From assembly GCF_000306235.2 (NCBI RefSeq), contig NZ_AKWZ02000002.1:324001-388000 (forward strand): a stretch of DNA of 64,000 nt. Reading direction: 5' to 3'. Positions 40,905 through 49,924 of this stretch are shown here, piece by piece. The notes under the pieces were generated by a model. The model made no database searches. It saw only the letters and a list, made by a program, of their open reading frames with translations, and was not told the origin of the DNA. Source of the stretch: Leptospira fainei serovar Hurstbridge str. BUT 6 (GTDB taxonomy: Bacteria; Spirochaetota; Leptospiria; Leptospirales; Leptospiraceae). Position numbers and translations under genes: made by a program. The number at the start of each line of letters is the position of its first letter. Position 1 is the first letter of the stretch.

Positions 40905-41261
40905 ATGGAAAAGATTTTAATGGATATCTTGAACGCAGGAATTGCCGCTTTCCAGTCGGGTGAGAGCAAGCTAAAGCAATCCCTCGCCGATCTAGAAAAG
41001 CTTTACGAAGAACTGCGTTCGAAAGGCTCTCAGGACCAATCCGAGCAAGCGAATCGATTTAGAGATCTGGTCCAAAAAACCGTTTTCGACGCCCAATCAA
41101 AACTGCAAAATGCGAACGCCGAAACGAAAGAGATTTACCAGCAGCTAAAGGAAAACTTTGAAAAAATTTCCCTGCAGGTAAACGATTTGCTTCCGGAAGA
41201 TTTAAAAGCCAAAGCAAAATCGGCGATCGACGAACTTAGCAAATTAACAAAAAAACGGTAA
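40905..41261 (+). CDS. Phasin-like coiled-coil protein
   Basis: Protein of 118 residues that is almost wholly alpha-helical with heptad patterns (LADLEKLYEELRSKG, YQQLKENFEKISLQVNDLL) and a basic C-terminus. This layout is like phasins and the phasin-related proteins annotated in leptospires, which coat polyhydroxyalkanoate granules or act as chaperones. No PHA synthase is in this window, so a granule role is not shown. ATG 40905 is chosen because GGAGG lies 8 nt upstream; TTG 40878 would lack this. Confidence 0.7.
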   Translation: MEKILMDILNAGIAAFQSGESKLKQSLADLEKLYEELRSKGSQDQSEQANRFRDLVQKTVFDAQSKLQNANAETKEIYQQLKENFEKISLQVNDLLPEDLKAKAKSAIDELSKLTKKR

Positions 41262-41383
41262 ACGTATAGTTCCTCCTGGGCGGAGAAAAATTCGGGACAA
41301 AGAAGACTCAGCTCAAATACTAGGCAATAAAAATAAGAGGATCCATCCTCTTGTCAGTAACCTAAGAAGAGCCACGTCCGCCC

Positions 41384-42679
41384 ATGAGGAAGCAATCTTT
41401 CATTTTAGTTCTTACAGTCTTTATCGATATGATGGGGTTCTCCCTCATCTTTCCTATCTTCCCGGAGACTCTAAATCATTTTCTAGCTCAGGCAGGCGAC
41501 CCGGTTCTTGATCTTCTGGCGGGTTGGACCTCACGCTTGCTCGTTAACTCGGGCGGAGATTGGAAACTTTTCGTGGCTCTCTTTGGCGGAATCGTCGCGA
41601 GTCTGTATTCCGTTCTCCAATTTTTATTTTCGCCCATTTGGGGAAAGTTATCCGATCGGACCGGCCGAAGGCCGGTCCTTGTTTTTACTTGCACAGGCAG
41701 TTTTCTAGGTTACTTGGTCTGGCTCGCATCGGGCAGTTTTTCTCTCTTTGTATTGTCTAGAATACTTACCGGCTTAATGGGCGGAAATATTTCCGTCGCA
41801 ACAGCGGCCATGGCGGATTCGACCGAAGAAAAAGATAGAGCTAAAGGAATGGGAATGATCGGAGCCGGGATCGGTCTCGGGTTCATTGCCGGCCCGTCTA
41901 TCGGAGGGATCTTAGCTCACACGGATCCGTCCAACCTATTACCGTTTCTCCCTTGGTCTAAAATGACCGTATTTCCATCGGTCGCTTTGGCGGCGAGCGC
42001 CGCCGCACTTGTAAACCTACTGTTCGTATTGTTTAGATTCCGGGAAACTCTTCCGATTTCTTTAAGGCGAAAACCTGAGGGACGACTTCATCCTATATTA
42101 GGAGTTTTAGATATAGGTTCGAGAGAAGTACTCTTTTTAAGCCTCATGAATTTTCTCTTCTTATTTTTCTTTTCAGGCTTTGAATTCTCGCTAAACTTTT
42201 ATTTGGATCAATTCCTGAATTTCAAGCCCATCCAGATCGGCTATACTTTCGTTTATATCGGGCTGATCATCGTGGTCGTCCAGGGAGGAATCATCCGAAG
42301 AATCAGCGGAAAAATTCCTGAAAAGCAAATCGGACTCTTTGCCGGCATCTTACTCACCTTCGGATTTTTACTCCTTTCCTTCACTAATTCTAATATTCAA
42401 TTGTTTCTCGCTCTCACGTTTTTAGCGATGGGAAGCGCGTTCTTGAATCCGTCGATATCGGCAATGGTTTCCTTATTTTCTCCGCCGCAAGATCAGGGGA
42501 AAAACATAGGCCTATTACGAAGTCTAGGCTCGTTAGGAAGGGGGATTTCTCCCATCGCGTTTAGTCTTGTTTATTCACAGAGAGGCCCTCAGATTTCCTT
42601 TCTGGTCTCGGCGGTATTGAGCGCCGTTTTTTTGATTCTCTTCTGGTTTTTACGTCAGCCTAGAAAGCATCAAGCGTAG
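41384..42679 (+). CDS. MFS transporter, TetA/DHA1-like
   Basis: Membrane exporter of 431 residues with twelve predicted helices. MFS motif A appears as GKLSDRTGRRPVLV after helix 2, and the antiporter motif C as GLGFIAGPSIGG in helix 5. FIDMMGFSLIFPIFP in helix 1 is typical of the drug:H+ antiporter group that includes TetA. An enlarged first periplasmic loop (about 30-55) is present. Substrate unknown. It is a single gene, convergent with the double-ACT gene. Confidence 0.85.
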   Translation: MRKQSFILVLTVFIDMMGFSLIFPIFPETLNHFLAQAGDPVLDLLAGWTSRLLVNSGGDWKLFVALFGGIVASLYSVLQFLFSPIWGKLSDRTGRRPVLVFTCTGSFLGYLVWLASGSFSLFVLSRILTGLMGGNISVATAAMADSTEEKDRAKGMGMIGAGIGLGFIAGPSIGGILAHTDPSNLLPFLPWSKMTVFPSVALAASAAALVNLLFVLFRFRETLPISLRRKPEGRLHPILGVLDIGSREVLFLSLMNFLFLFFFSGFEFSLNFYLDQFLNFKPIQIGYTFVYIGLIIVVVQGGIIRRISGKIPEKQIGLFAGILLTFGFLLLSFTNSNIQLFLALTFLAMGSAFLNPSISAMVSLFSPPQDQGKNIGLLRSLGSLGRGISPIAFSLVYSQRGPQISFLVSAVLSAVFLILFWFLRQPRKHQA

Positions 42680-42746
42680 AAATCGAAAAAGAAGAACGAT
42701 CGAAAGGGCTTCGCCGAAGATTGAAATCGGTCCTTCGAACAAATAA

Positions 42747-43355
42747 TTAGAGAACGGATAGCAGCGCGTCTTTCAGTTTATTAAAGTGTAATTTCTCATC
42801 CAGCTTTGCGCCGCTCTCTAGGCGAAGCAAAAAAGTATCCCTAACCTGTCCGGAATCCGTCACCGCTTTAAAGGAAAGGATATCGATTCCGAAAAGAAAA
42901 AGAATTTGGGATATTTCGAAAAGAATCCCCAGCCGATCTTCCATTCTTAAGTCCATTACGGTCGAATCGCTGATTTCAGAATTAAAAAGAAATATCTCAG
43001 GAATCTGTTCTAATTTTGTACGTAAGCCTTCTATTTTCTCCGGATATTTAGCCAGGTAATTCATCACGGAAACTCCTCCGTAAAAGAGTTCCTTTAAATC
43101 CAAATGAATCGAATTCAGATGTTCATCCGTCATCGCTTCGCCGTCTATCCTACGAATGATGAAAATATCCTGAATATAACCGTCCATGGAAGTTTCCGCA
43201 ATCGCTTCCTCGATATTCCATCCGTGCACATATAAAACTGCAGTGACCCGATAGATGATCCCTATTTCGTTTCTGGAAATATTGACCTTCAAAGCGTATG
43301 ACTCGCCTCTCGGGATGCAGGAAAGGTGAAGCGGTTTTTCTGGTGTATGGATCAT
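42747..43355 (-). CDS. Double ACT-domain protein (GlnD C-terminus-like)
   Basis: Protein of 202 residues made of two ACT-like units: residues about 20-95 (ISRNEIGIIYRVTAVLYVHGWNI) and about 130-200 (RMEDRLGILFEISQILFLFGIDI). Both have the D/N-x-x-G-(I/L)-x-(Y/F) entry of ACT domains. It resembles the C-terminal part of the uridylyltransferase GlnD but has no nucleotidyltransferase or HD domain. It may therefore sense an amino acid, for instance glutamine. No partner enzyme gene is next to it. Confidence 0.75.
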   Translation of the reverse strand: MIHTPEKPLHLSCIPRGESYALKVNISRNEIGIIYRVTAVLYVHGWNIEEAIAETSMDGYIQDIFIIRRIDGEAMTDEHLNSIHLDLKELFYGGVSVMNYLAKYPEKIEGLRTKLEQIPEIFLFNSEISDSTVMDLRMEDRLGILFEISQILFLFGIDILSFKAVTDSGQVRDTFLLRLESGAKLDEKLHFNKLKDALLSVL

Positions 43356-43472
43356 TATTCACCTCTGAGGGCGGACTGCTGAATTCTTATACAAAACATA
43401 TAAGATTGCATAGTCGTTCTGCTTCCCCGTTTATATTCTGCAAGACTCATGCCTAAGTATATCAGTTCTATT

Positions 43473-43500
43473 CATAAAAAGAAGAAATTCTTCTTATTTT
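43473..43500 (-). terminator. Possible AT-rich terminator after the OM protein gene
   Basis: A perfect inverted repeat AAGAAGAA/TTCTTCTT at 43479-43495 is followed on the minus strand by a T-run. It lies about 65 bp after the stop of the minus-strand OM protein gene. The flanks allow it to work in both directions, but the stem is weak. Confidence 0.4.
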
Positions 43501-43561
43501 GAGAAATCTATTTAAGCAATCGAGATATTAATTCAGCTCAAGTCGCCAATCTTCGCTTTAT

Positions 43562-44785
43562 TTAGAGGGCAAACTTGATTCCTAGGTTTGCCGAGTATAT
43601 CTTATCAGTCGTCATCATTGCCTCGGCGAGAACTTTAAACGTCAGTAAATTAATTTCGAATCCGCCTAAAACATAGCTGGTTTGGGTTTTGACATAGGCG
43701 GAACCTCCGGTATGAACTCTTAAAGTTCCACTTGCTCCGCCGTTTAACTGCTGAATTACCGCAGCGGGCAATCCGGATGACGACGGTATATTTGCCGCTA
43801 AATATAAAGGACCGTTAATATCCAAATTAACTTTCGCGTATCCGGTATTATTACTGATTCCACCGCCCGCGAAGATGGTTAAAAAATAAAAGAGTCGGAC
43901 GCCGGTCCTTAAATCCACCGGAACAGATTGCACTTTATTTCGATACGCAAAGGTAACGGTTTCATCCCAACGTCCCGAAGCGGAACCGAAATTTACCTTT
44001 GCTGCAGAATTGATTCCCGGAGCATAGACTATATTAATGCCTTCATCTTGTCGGTGAAAGCCCACTCCTAAGCTAAGACCGGTAAAACCGAAGAAGTCAA
44101 GGCGCGTGTATCTTTCCCGCGCGAGTTGAAATCGCAATGTTGCGCCGAAGGAATTCGCGCTTCCATCCAAATGCAGACCGTTGGAAGCTTGATGAGTCAG
44201 GGATTTTAAATCGCCCGATCCGATATTTCCGTGAAAACCATGAACATAGAAATTCAATCTGTGCAGAAAAGATCTCTGAGATTCCGGAACCGTTGCGGAT
44301 TTATCCGGTTGGTCGGACGGCCCTTTACCTAATAGCCAACCCAAATTTACGCCCATCATGAGAGAGGGATTGATGGAAGCTCCTACGTTAGGCATGGCAG
44401 GAAGCGTCGTCCCATTATAAGAAACCGTAATATCGCTATTTTTAACGCCGCCGGCAGAGACTCCTGCACCGATTTGAAACCGATTGATCGTTCCAGGTCC
44501 CATCATGGAAGCGTTAATATTACTCAATACTGCCGCATTGGCCATCGACTTAGTGATTTCGTTTAGGTACTGAGTTTGTATGGCTTGCTGTAAGCCGTTA
44601 AAATCCGCCTGGATATTCGCCGGAATTATAGTACACACGTTATTACCCGTAAGCGGAGGAGTACAGGTAATTTGTGCGTGAACGGAGGAGGTCGGAACTA
44701 CATATGCGGAAACGCCTAAAATAATAAAGGCGATGCAATAAATACACCGCTTAAGAATTCTCTTAACAGAAACCATCTCGTCCAT
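43562..44785 (-). CDS. Outer-membrane beta-barrel protein, Leptospira-type
   Basis: Exported protein of about 407 residues. From ATG 44785 the N-terminus has a basic region and hydrophobic core (CIYCIAFIILGVSAYVV), with likely cleavage after VHA before QITC. The first 65 mature residues are helical (FNGLQQAIQTQYLNEITKSM). The rest has glycine-rich alternating strands and ends KIYSANLGIKFAL, consistent with a barrel. The repeated MMG/GVNLGW elements fit leptospiral surface proteins, but I cannot name the family safely. Upstream in-frame codons to 44842 overlap the preceding gene and lack signal-peptide features. ATG 44776 is also possible. It follows the acyl-CoA dehydrogenase gene by 34 bp. 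Confidence 0.7.
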   Translation of the reverse strand: MDEMVSVKRILKRCIYCIAFIILGVSAYVVPTSSVHAQITCTPPLTGNNVCTIIPANIQADFNGLQQAIQTQYLNEITKSMANAAVLSNINASMMGPGTINRFQIGAGVSAGGVKNSDITVSYNGTTLPAMPNVGASINPSLMMGVNLGWLLGKGPSDQPDKSATVPESQRSFLHRLNFYVHGFHGNIGSGDLKSLTHQASNGLHLDGSANSFGATLRFQLARERYTRLDFFGFTGLSLGVGFHRQDEGINIVYAPGINSAAKVNFGSASGRWDETVTFAYRNKVQSVPVDLRTGVRLFYFLTIFAGGGISNNTGYAKVNLDINGPLYLAANIPSSSGLPAAVIQQLNGGASGTLRVHTGGSAYVKTQTSYVLGGFEINLLTFKVLAEAMMTTDKIYSANLGIKFAL

Positions 44786-44819
44786 ATTAATGTAGGACGA
44801 CGGCAAAGTCCAGATTCTT

Positions 44820-45950
44820 TCAGAGACCCAGGCTACTGCCAATAATTTCTTTCATAATCTCGGTCGTGCCTGCATAAATCGTTTGGATTCTTGCGTCTAA
44901 GTAGGCTCTGGCAATAGGATATTCCATCATGTAACCGTATCCTCCGAAGAATTGGAGGCATTGGTCAGTATGACGCTTTTGCATCTCAGTGGAATAATAT
45001 TTGGCCATAGAAGCCTCTACGGTCAATTTATTTCCTTTCATGTGTTCGGTCACGACTTTGTCTATGAACGTACGGCACATTTCAAGTTCGGTGGCCATTT
45101 CAGCCATCTGAAATTTGATATGCTGGAAGGTTCCGATCTTCTTTCCGAATGCCATACGTTCCTTGATATATTTCAAGGTCATCTTATGAACTAACGCGGT
45201 GGCCTCGACTGCAGCAACAGCTAGAACTAAACGTTCCTGAGCAAGTTTCATCATTAAATAACGAAACCCTTGTCCGTCTTTTCCGATAACGTTTTCTTTT
45301 GGAACTTTTACGTCATTAAAATAGAGCTCCGAAGTATCCTGGGCTTTGAGTCCGATTTTTTCGAGATTTCGGCCTCTCTCAAAACCTTTCATTCCTTCTT
45401 CTACCATAACAAGTGAAATCGTTCCGTTTTCATGTTTTACGGCGGTAATTACTAAATTTGCCAATTGTCCGTTCGAAATAAACGTTTTTTGACCGTTCAC
45501 TAAATAATGGTCACCCTTATCGACTGCGCTAGTTCGAATGCTTTTTAAATCCGATCCGGAACCGGGTTCGGTCATAGCGACGGCGAGAATGCTGTCCCCG
45601 GAGCAGCAACCCGGAAGCCAGCGTTTCTTTTGCTCATCGTTCCCGTACGCGGAAATGTAGGGAGCGATTACGTCGTTATGTAAAGACACAAAAAAACCGC
45701 TGTTTCCGACTTTAGAGGATTCCTCTATTACGACAATATTATATAAGAAATCCGCTCCGGAGCCGCCATATTCTTCCGGTACATCCGGGCAAAGTAAACC
45801 GCTTGCTCCGGCTTTTTTCCAAAGTTCCTTGGGAACCATTCCCACTTTTTCCCATTCGTGATGGTGAGGCGCCACTTCCGTTTCAAAGAATTTACGTGCC
45901 ATGTCTCGGAACGCTTCATGTTCCTCGGTAAATTGCAGGACTCTTTCCAT
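44820..45950 (-). CDS. Acyl-CoA dehydrogenase
   Basis: FAD enzyme of 376 residues that oxidises acyl-CoA to enoyl-CoA in beta-oxidation or amino-acid catabolism. It has the helical N-domain, the FAD-binding motif AVAMTEPGSGSDLKS (about 124-138), and NGQKTFISNG. The C-domain has QCLQFFGGYGYMMEYP and IYAGTTEIMKEII with the catalytic Glu near residue 366. Size is normal for short/medium-chain members. The ATG has GAGGAA 7 nt upstream and starts 16 bp after the MBL/CNB gene on the same strand. Confidence 0.95.
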   Translation of the reverse strand: MERVLQFTEEHEAFRDMARKFFETEVAPHHHEWEKVGMVPKELWKKAGASGLLCPDVPEEYGGSGADFLYNIVVIEESSKVGNSGFFVSLHNDVIAPYISAYGNDEQKKRWLPGCCSGDSILAVAMTEPGSGSDLKSIRTSAVDKGDHYLVNGQKTFISNGQLANLVITAVKHENGTISLVMVEEGMKGFERGRNLEKIGLKAQDTSELYFNDVKVPKENVIGKDGQGFRYLMMKLAQERLVLAVAAVEATALVHKMTLKYIKERMAFGKKIGTFQHIKFQMAEMATELEMCRTFIDKVVTEHMKGNKLTVEASMAKYYSTEMQKRHTDQCLQFFGGYGYMMEYPIARAYLDARIQTIYAGTTEIMKEIIGSSLGL

Positions 45951-45966
45951 TAATATTTCCTCGTAA

Positions 45967-48117
45967 TTAGTAGACGGTGTTCATTCTCATGTAAACGCCG
46001 GGATTTCTCTTTATATACTGAATCAGTTCGTTCTGAGATATCGAATACAATTCCGTTTCCGATTCGGCAGTGAACGTATAATTTGCAGCCAGCTTTTTAG
46101 AAATCGCGTAAATTTCACCAACGAAGTCTCCGTTGATCAATTCGGCTAGTTTCTTACCGTTCTGGTAAACGCTTACTTTTCCATCACGAATAATATATGC
46201 TTCGTGGTAAAACGATTTTTCGCCGATTAACACTGAACCAGCGTTCACTTTGGAAAGTCTCATGATCATTTCCAATTGAGTCACCTGATGACTGGTTAAT
46301 CCCTTAAAATGGCGGGATTCTATAAGAGTCTGCCAGGAGTTACTATCCCGAATACTGTTCAGTCTAATTAAGTTTTGTCGAAGGTCGGTGTTTCGAATAA
46401 ATTGTAAGAATTTGTTCTTATCTATAGTAAGTGCGACGACGTCGGTTTCCGCATACACGTCCGCTGCTCTAGGTAAATCGAGCACTAGAGACGCCTCGCC
46501 GAAATATTCATATTGACCGTACCGCTTGATGGGAACTTGCTCGGACGAAGTCTCCAGGCCTTCGAACTTCACATTTCCGGAGGCGATAATATAAAATTTA
46601 TCGCCTAATGTGCCTTTGTGAATGATATGATCTCCGCGTTTGTATCTTTCTTCTCTTACGATCAGTAAAAATTCCTTCGCTTTCTCGATTGCAAAACCGC
46701 TAAAGATATCGATCTGACTTAGGATATCCAATAGGTTGTATGCTTCTATATGTTTAGGAGGAGTGATTTCCGGGTATAGAGTATTTTCAATACCGAATTT
46801 TGCGAGATTCAATTTAGTTCCCGGAGGCATATCCTTTCGGGCGATATGATAAACCGTGATCTTTTCCTGAACTTCGGACGGCAAGCTCGCCAAGTAACTG
46901 ATTCTTGTATGCAATGGCGGAATTCCGGCTTCGTGATAGATCACTCTTCGATCCCAAGGGAACTGTTTCAGAAACTTCCAACGCGATTCGGGTAGAACAC
47001 CGTCTTTATACATTTTATCGTGAATTTCAGGCTCGTTCAAATGGTCGGAAGTATAAACGAAGGATTGGTCTTGAAAAAAGAATTCGAATCCGACTGAAGG
47101 AATAGAATGCAGCGCATAATGAAAATTGAATTCGCCGCCCATAATCATCGAGGGTCTTCCGATGATAATCGGTTGAAAATTAAATAATTCCAGCAGTTCC
47201 TTTTTGGGAATTTTGGTAAGAGAGGAATATTTCCGGAGAAAGCTTTCCATCACCGTCGCCGTTGCGTGAATGGTGATTTTAGTTTCCTCCAAGATTTTCT
47301 GAAACGTACCCGCGTCATGATCGGCGTGACAGTGCGTAAGAATGACGTGATTAATCAGTTTCGGATTTACGTTTGAACTCCTCAGCCATTCGGTCGAATT
47401 GACGGGAGGATCGACCATTATACCTTGATGATTCAACCAAATAATGAAACCGGAAGTATTATCTTCAGGATCAAATCCATGCGAAGGGCCTAAACAAGTA
47501 ATTCCTAATAGCGGCGGTTGAAACGGTTCCTTCAGTCGAGTTCCGATATCATATTTGATATTGAATCCGACCTCGCCCGGCAGTTCCGTTTCCTTATTTC
47601 CGTCCGTGATTCGAAAATCTCCGGAAGGAAGCTTGTGAACGATCACCTTGCCTAGCGTGACCATATCGTCCGCCGCAAAAACCTTAAAATCGACCACATC
47701 GTCCAGGCCCTTATAGCTTCGAAAGTAGGACATCTCCGCTTTCATATCCGGGAACCCGAAAGATTCGGCCCCGTTCAAATATTCCGATTCTAAATTAATC
47801 TCTTCCGGACCCATTAAAGATTCTTTAAGTACGGTAATGAGCTGCTTCCGTTGCTCCTCGGTACAGATGATCGTGGTTTTTCTTTGGCGAAGAAAGAAAT
47901 TGAAATAGATAGGAAACTCTAGCTCTGCGGTGCTTATTCCCTTTTCAACGTGAAAGAACTTGTTCGGCAAAATAAAAACGAGGGGCGTTTTTTTCTCCGC
48001 CATCGTGTCCTTGATGGTCTCGGGCGGCGACCCGATTTGAAAAAAGCCCTCGCTCGTTTCAACGAGATAGCCTCCGCGTTGAAGTTCGATATATTCCCTA
48101 GACTGTTCTTTTAGCAT
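45967..48117 (-). CDS. Metallo-beta-lactamase hydrolase fused to two cyclic-nucleotide-binding domains
   Basis: Protein of 716 residues with no signal peptide. Residues about 1-195 are of unknown type. A metallo-beta-lactamase fold spans about 200-430, with THCHADHD (261-268) and later His/Asp ligands (YTSDH, YHEAG). The first cNMP domain (about 475-590) keeps the phosphate-binding cassette FGEASLVLDLPRAA (539-552) including the key Glu and Arg. The second (about 600-705) has GEIYAISKKLAANY, without the Arg. It may be a cAMP-controlled hydrolase, perhaps a phosphodiesterase; this is inference. It is followed by the acyl-CoA dehydrogenase gene and preceded by thioredoxin, all on the minus strand. 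Confidence 0.8.
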   Translation of the reverse strand: MLKEQSREYIELQRGGYLVETSEGFFQIGSPPETIKDTMAEKKTPLVFILPNKFFHVEKGISTAELEFPIYFNFFLRQRKTTIICTEEQRKQLITVLKESLMGPEEINLESEYLNGAESFGFPDMKAEMSYFRSYKGLDDVVDFKVFAADDMVTLGKVIVHKLPSGDFRITDGNKETELPGEVGFNIKYDIGTRLKEPFQPPLLGITCLGPSHGFDPEDNTSGFIIWLNHQGIMVDPPVNSTEWLRSSNVNPKLINHVILTHCHADHDAGTFQKILEETKITIHATATVMESFLRKYSSLTKIPKKELLELFNFQPIIIGRPSMIMGGEFNFHYALHSIPSVGFEFFFQDQSFVYTSDHLNEPEIHDKMYKDGVLPESRWKFLKQFPWDRRVIYHEAGIPPLHTRISYLASLPSEVQEKITVYHIARKDMPPGTKLNLAKFGIENTLYPEITPPKHIEAYNLLDILSQIDIFSGFAIEKAKEFLLIVREERYKRGDHIIHKGTLGDKFYIIASGNVKFEGLETSSEQVPIKRYGQYEYFGEASLVLDLPRAADVYAETDVVALTIDKNKFLQFIRNTDLRQNLIRLNSIRDSNSWQTLIESRHFKGLTSHQVTQLEMIMRLSKVNAGSVLIGEKSFYHEAYIIRDGKVSVYQNGKKLAELINGDFVGEIYAISKKLAANYTFTAESETELYSISQNELIQYIKRNPGVYMRMNTVY

Positions 48118-48152
48118 GAAAGATTCCTGACGGATCGCTTCAGAAGCGTATT

Positions 48153-48467
48153 TTATTTGTGCCTTTCTATAAAGTTTTTGATCTGGGCCTTCGGGAGAGC
48201 CCCGATGATCTTATCAACTAACGTTCCGTCCTTAAATAAAAGTAACGTCGGTAAAGATTGAATTCCTAATTTTTGAGCCGTATCTTGGTTATCATCTACG
48301 TTCAATTTTTTAATTTTCAAAATATCGGTAAGTTCGTTCGAAAGTTCTTCGAGAACGGGAGTGACCATTCTACAAGGACCACACCATTCGGCCCAACAGT
48401 CCACTAGGACCATTCCGCCGGAGATTTCAGTATTAAAAGTTGCGTCGTTGATTTCGGACAATGCCAT
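48153..48467 (-). CDS. trxA: Thioredoxin
   Basis: Classic cytosolic thioredoxin of 104 residues, the general protein disulfide reductant. The active site WAEWCGPCRM has cysteines near 29 and 32, the buried Asp is in LVDCWA, and the cis-Pro is in IQSLPTLLLF. Size and layout are those of the housekeeping form. It lies 52 bp downstream of the gene at 48520-49329 and 35 bp upstream of the MBL/CNB gene. Confidence 0.96.
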   Translation of the reverse strand: MALSEINDATFNTEISGGMVLVDCWAEWCGPCRMVTPVLEELSNELTDILKIKKLNVDDNQDTAQKLGIQSLPTLLLFKDGTLVDKIIGALPKAQIKNFIERHK

Positions 48468-48519
48468 GGGTTTGTTTTTACTCCTTTTTTTCCCACTCTT
48501 TATAACAAATAGGACGGGT

Positions 48520-49329
48520 CTATTTCTTCTTTTTCTTCTTTTCCTTCTCAGCTTCTAGAGATTCCACTTTTTCTTTTAGCGATTCTATCAATGTTTTCGT
48601 CTTTCCGAGGTCTTCCGTTTCGCCTGTTATCTGCAGAATTTTCCTGTTTACTTCCAAAAGAACGATGGACTTTTTAAGATCACCTACGTCCTGCGTTGAT
48701 AAATCGAACTTTGCCCGATATTCCTGAGCCGCAAAGTTACACAGTTCCAAAATCAGGTTATAATGTTCCTGACGAGGATAGTAGTACGGGTTCTCCAAGT
48801 CTCTTTCCTTCTCGAAAGCCCGGTAGTCAAAAAGATTCTTACTAAGAATGGCTATTTTGAAATGAATTTCCGGAAAACTCCATTTCCATTTTGAATTGGA
48901 TCCGAAAGCTTCGATCGTTTTACTAGTCGAGAGACGAAGTCCTTTAATATAATTCAGTCTCTGAAGCGGATTAAATTCCGGGATTTTGACAAGAAGATCC
49001 TTATTCTCCGCTAAACTGCCTTCAAAATCCGAACCGACTACTTTCTCCATAAAGGAGATCGCGTTATAAATTTCTTTTCTACCCTGGTTCAAATACGTAT
49101 CCGACTTCAGGTCCAGAATTGCCACGGAGATTTCGTTAATGAGAAGGCAGGTGTTGATATTCTTAATCGAATTCAAAGAAAGCGCTATATTGAAATACGG
49201 CTCCATTTTCGGATCCTTCCGAGATTGAGCTTTAAGAAGGTTTCCTTCCTTTTTCAAATCATCCAAATACGCGCGGAAGTCCGAAAGCTTCTCCTGAAAT
49301 TCCTGCTTTTGTTCCTTGGTTAAGGCCAT
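48520..49329 (-). CDS. Cytosolic protein of unknown function with C-terminal coiled coil
   Basis: Protein of 269 residues, mainly helical, without signal peptide. The N-terminal 35 residues ([22 protein letters not shown]) and the C-terminal 40 ([18 protein letters not shown]) are coiled-coil-like. The protein ends in six lysines. The centre contains the aromatic-rich [15 protein letters not shown] and [15 protein letters not shown]. No family was recognised. It starts 4 nt after a 55-residue small gene and precedes thioredoxin. Confidence 0.65.
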   Translation of the reverse strand: MALTKEQKQEFQEKLSDFRAYLDDLKKEGNLLKAQSRKDPKMEPYFNIALSLNSIKNINTCLLINEISVAILDLKSDTYLNQGRKEIYNAISFMEKVVGSDFEGSLAENKDLLVKIPEFNPLQRLNYIKGLRLSTSKTIEAFGSNSKWKWSFPEIHFKIAILSKNLFDYRAFEKERDLENPYYYPRQEHYNLILELCNFAAQEYRAKFDLSTQDVGDLKKSIVLLEVNRKILQITGETEDLGKTKTLIESLKEKVESLEAEKEKKKKKK

Positions 49330-49333
49330 TCAT

Positions 49334-49501
49334 TTATACCTGTACGTTAATAATGCTGCCGGTGGAAAGCGCGTACATATAATCGGAATTTTGGGTTTTC
49401 TCTTCCTTTCTATCCACATCTTCCCTTGCCGCTTCCGAACCCGGTTGAATAACGGGCGGAGAGGAATAAATCGCATCGAAAACCGGCGGTTCGACTCTCA
49501 T
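49334..49501 (-). CDS. Small 55-residue protein of unknown function
   Basis: Short ORF starting at ATG 49501 with GGAG 7 nt upstream and ending 4 nt before the start of the 269-residue gene, so probably its operon partner. The product is hydrophilic and acidic in the middle (EAAREDVDRKEEK) and ends in a hydrophobic strand-like sequence YALSTGSIINVQV. No signal peptide. Spacing, ribosome site and composition support a real gene. Confidence 0.55.
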   Translation of the reverse strand: MRVEPPVFDAIYSSPPVIQPGSEAAREDVDRKEEKTQNSDYMYALSTGSIINVQV

Positions 49502-49608
49502 TTCCTGACTCCTCGATCACAATAGGTTCTCATAGAATTATCGGTTCCTTGCCACTATCTATTTGACATATAAAACCGGCTGGAAATTCTAACAAAGGAG
49601 GAAGATCC

Positions 49609-49848
49609 ATGTATTTACCACTGGCATTCATCGGTAACCTAGGTTGGCCGGAAATCCTCATTATCCTGTTTTTAGCACTCCTGCTTTTTGGAGGCAAGCG
49701 ACTTCCCTCGCTCGCTAAGGATTTAGGGGATGGAATTCGCCAATTCCGCAAATCGATCTCCGGGGATACGGAAAGCGAAGCTCCTAAAATCCAGGAGCCC
49801 CCGACTAAGACCGCTCAATCTACGAAGAAGTCTAAAAAGTCCGCTTAG
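49609..49848 (+). CDS. tatA: Sec-independent translocase subunit TatA
   Basis: Pore-forming subunit of the twin-arginine export system, 79 residues. Membrane helix at about 11-27 (WPEILIILFLALLLFGG), then the FGGKRLPSLAKDLGDGIRQFRKS amphipathic region typical of TatA, and a charged flexible tail. An excellent Shine-Dalgarno sequence (AAAGGAGGAA) precedes the ATG. tatC follows after 76 bp that hold a strong hairpin. No tatB is seen, so TatA may serve both roles, as in other minimal systems. Confidence 0.95.
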   Translation: MYLPLAFIGNLGWPEILIILFLALLLFGGKRLPSLAKDLGDGIRQFRKSISGDTESEAPKIQEPPTKTAQSTKKSKKSA

Positions 49849-49855
49849 CACAAAA

Positions 49856-49885
49856 CCGTAGGGGCGCAACACACCGCCTCTACGG
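49856..49885 (+). other. Strong hairpin between tatA and tatC
   Basis: CCGTAGGGGCG (49856-49866) pairs with CGCCTCTACGG (49875-49885): 11 bp including one G-T, with an 8-nt loop. No T-run follows, so it is not a standard terminator. It could protect the tatA mRNA end or reduce readthrough into tatC, giving the TatA excess the pathway needs. Confidence 0.6.
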
Positions 49886-49924
49886 ATATCGACCCCAATC
49901 AATAACTGAATCGGATTCCTCGGA

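Noticed and set aside
49530..49751. Minus-strand frame across tatA
   Set aside because: tatA on the plus strand is unmistakable and has an excellent ribosome site.
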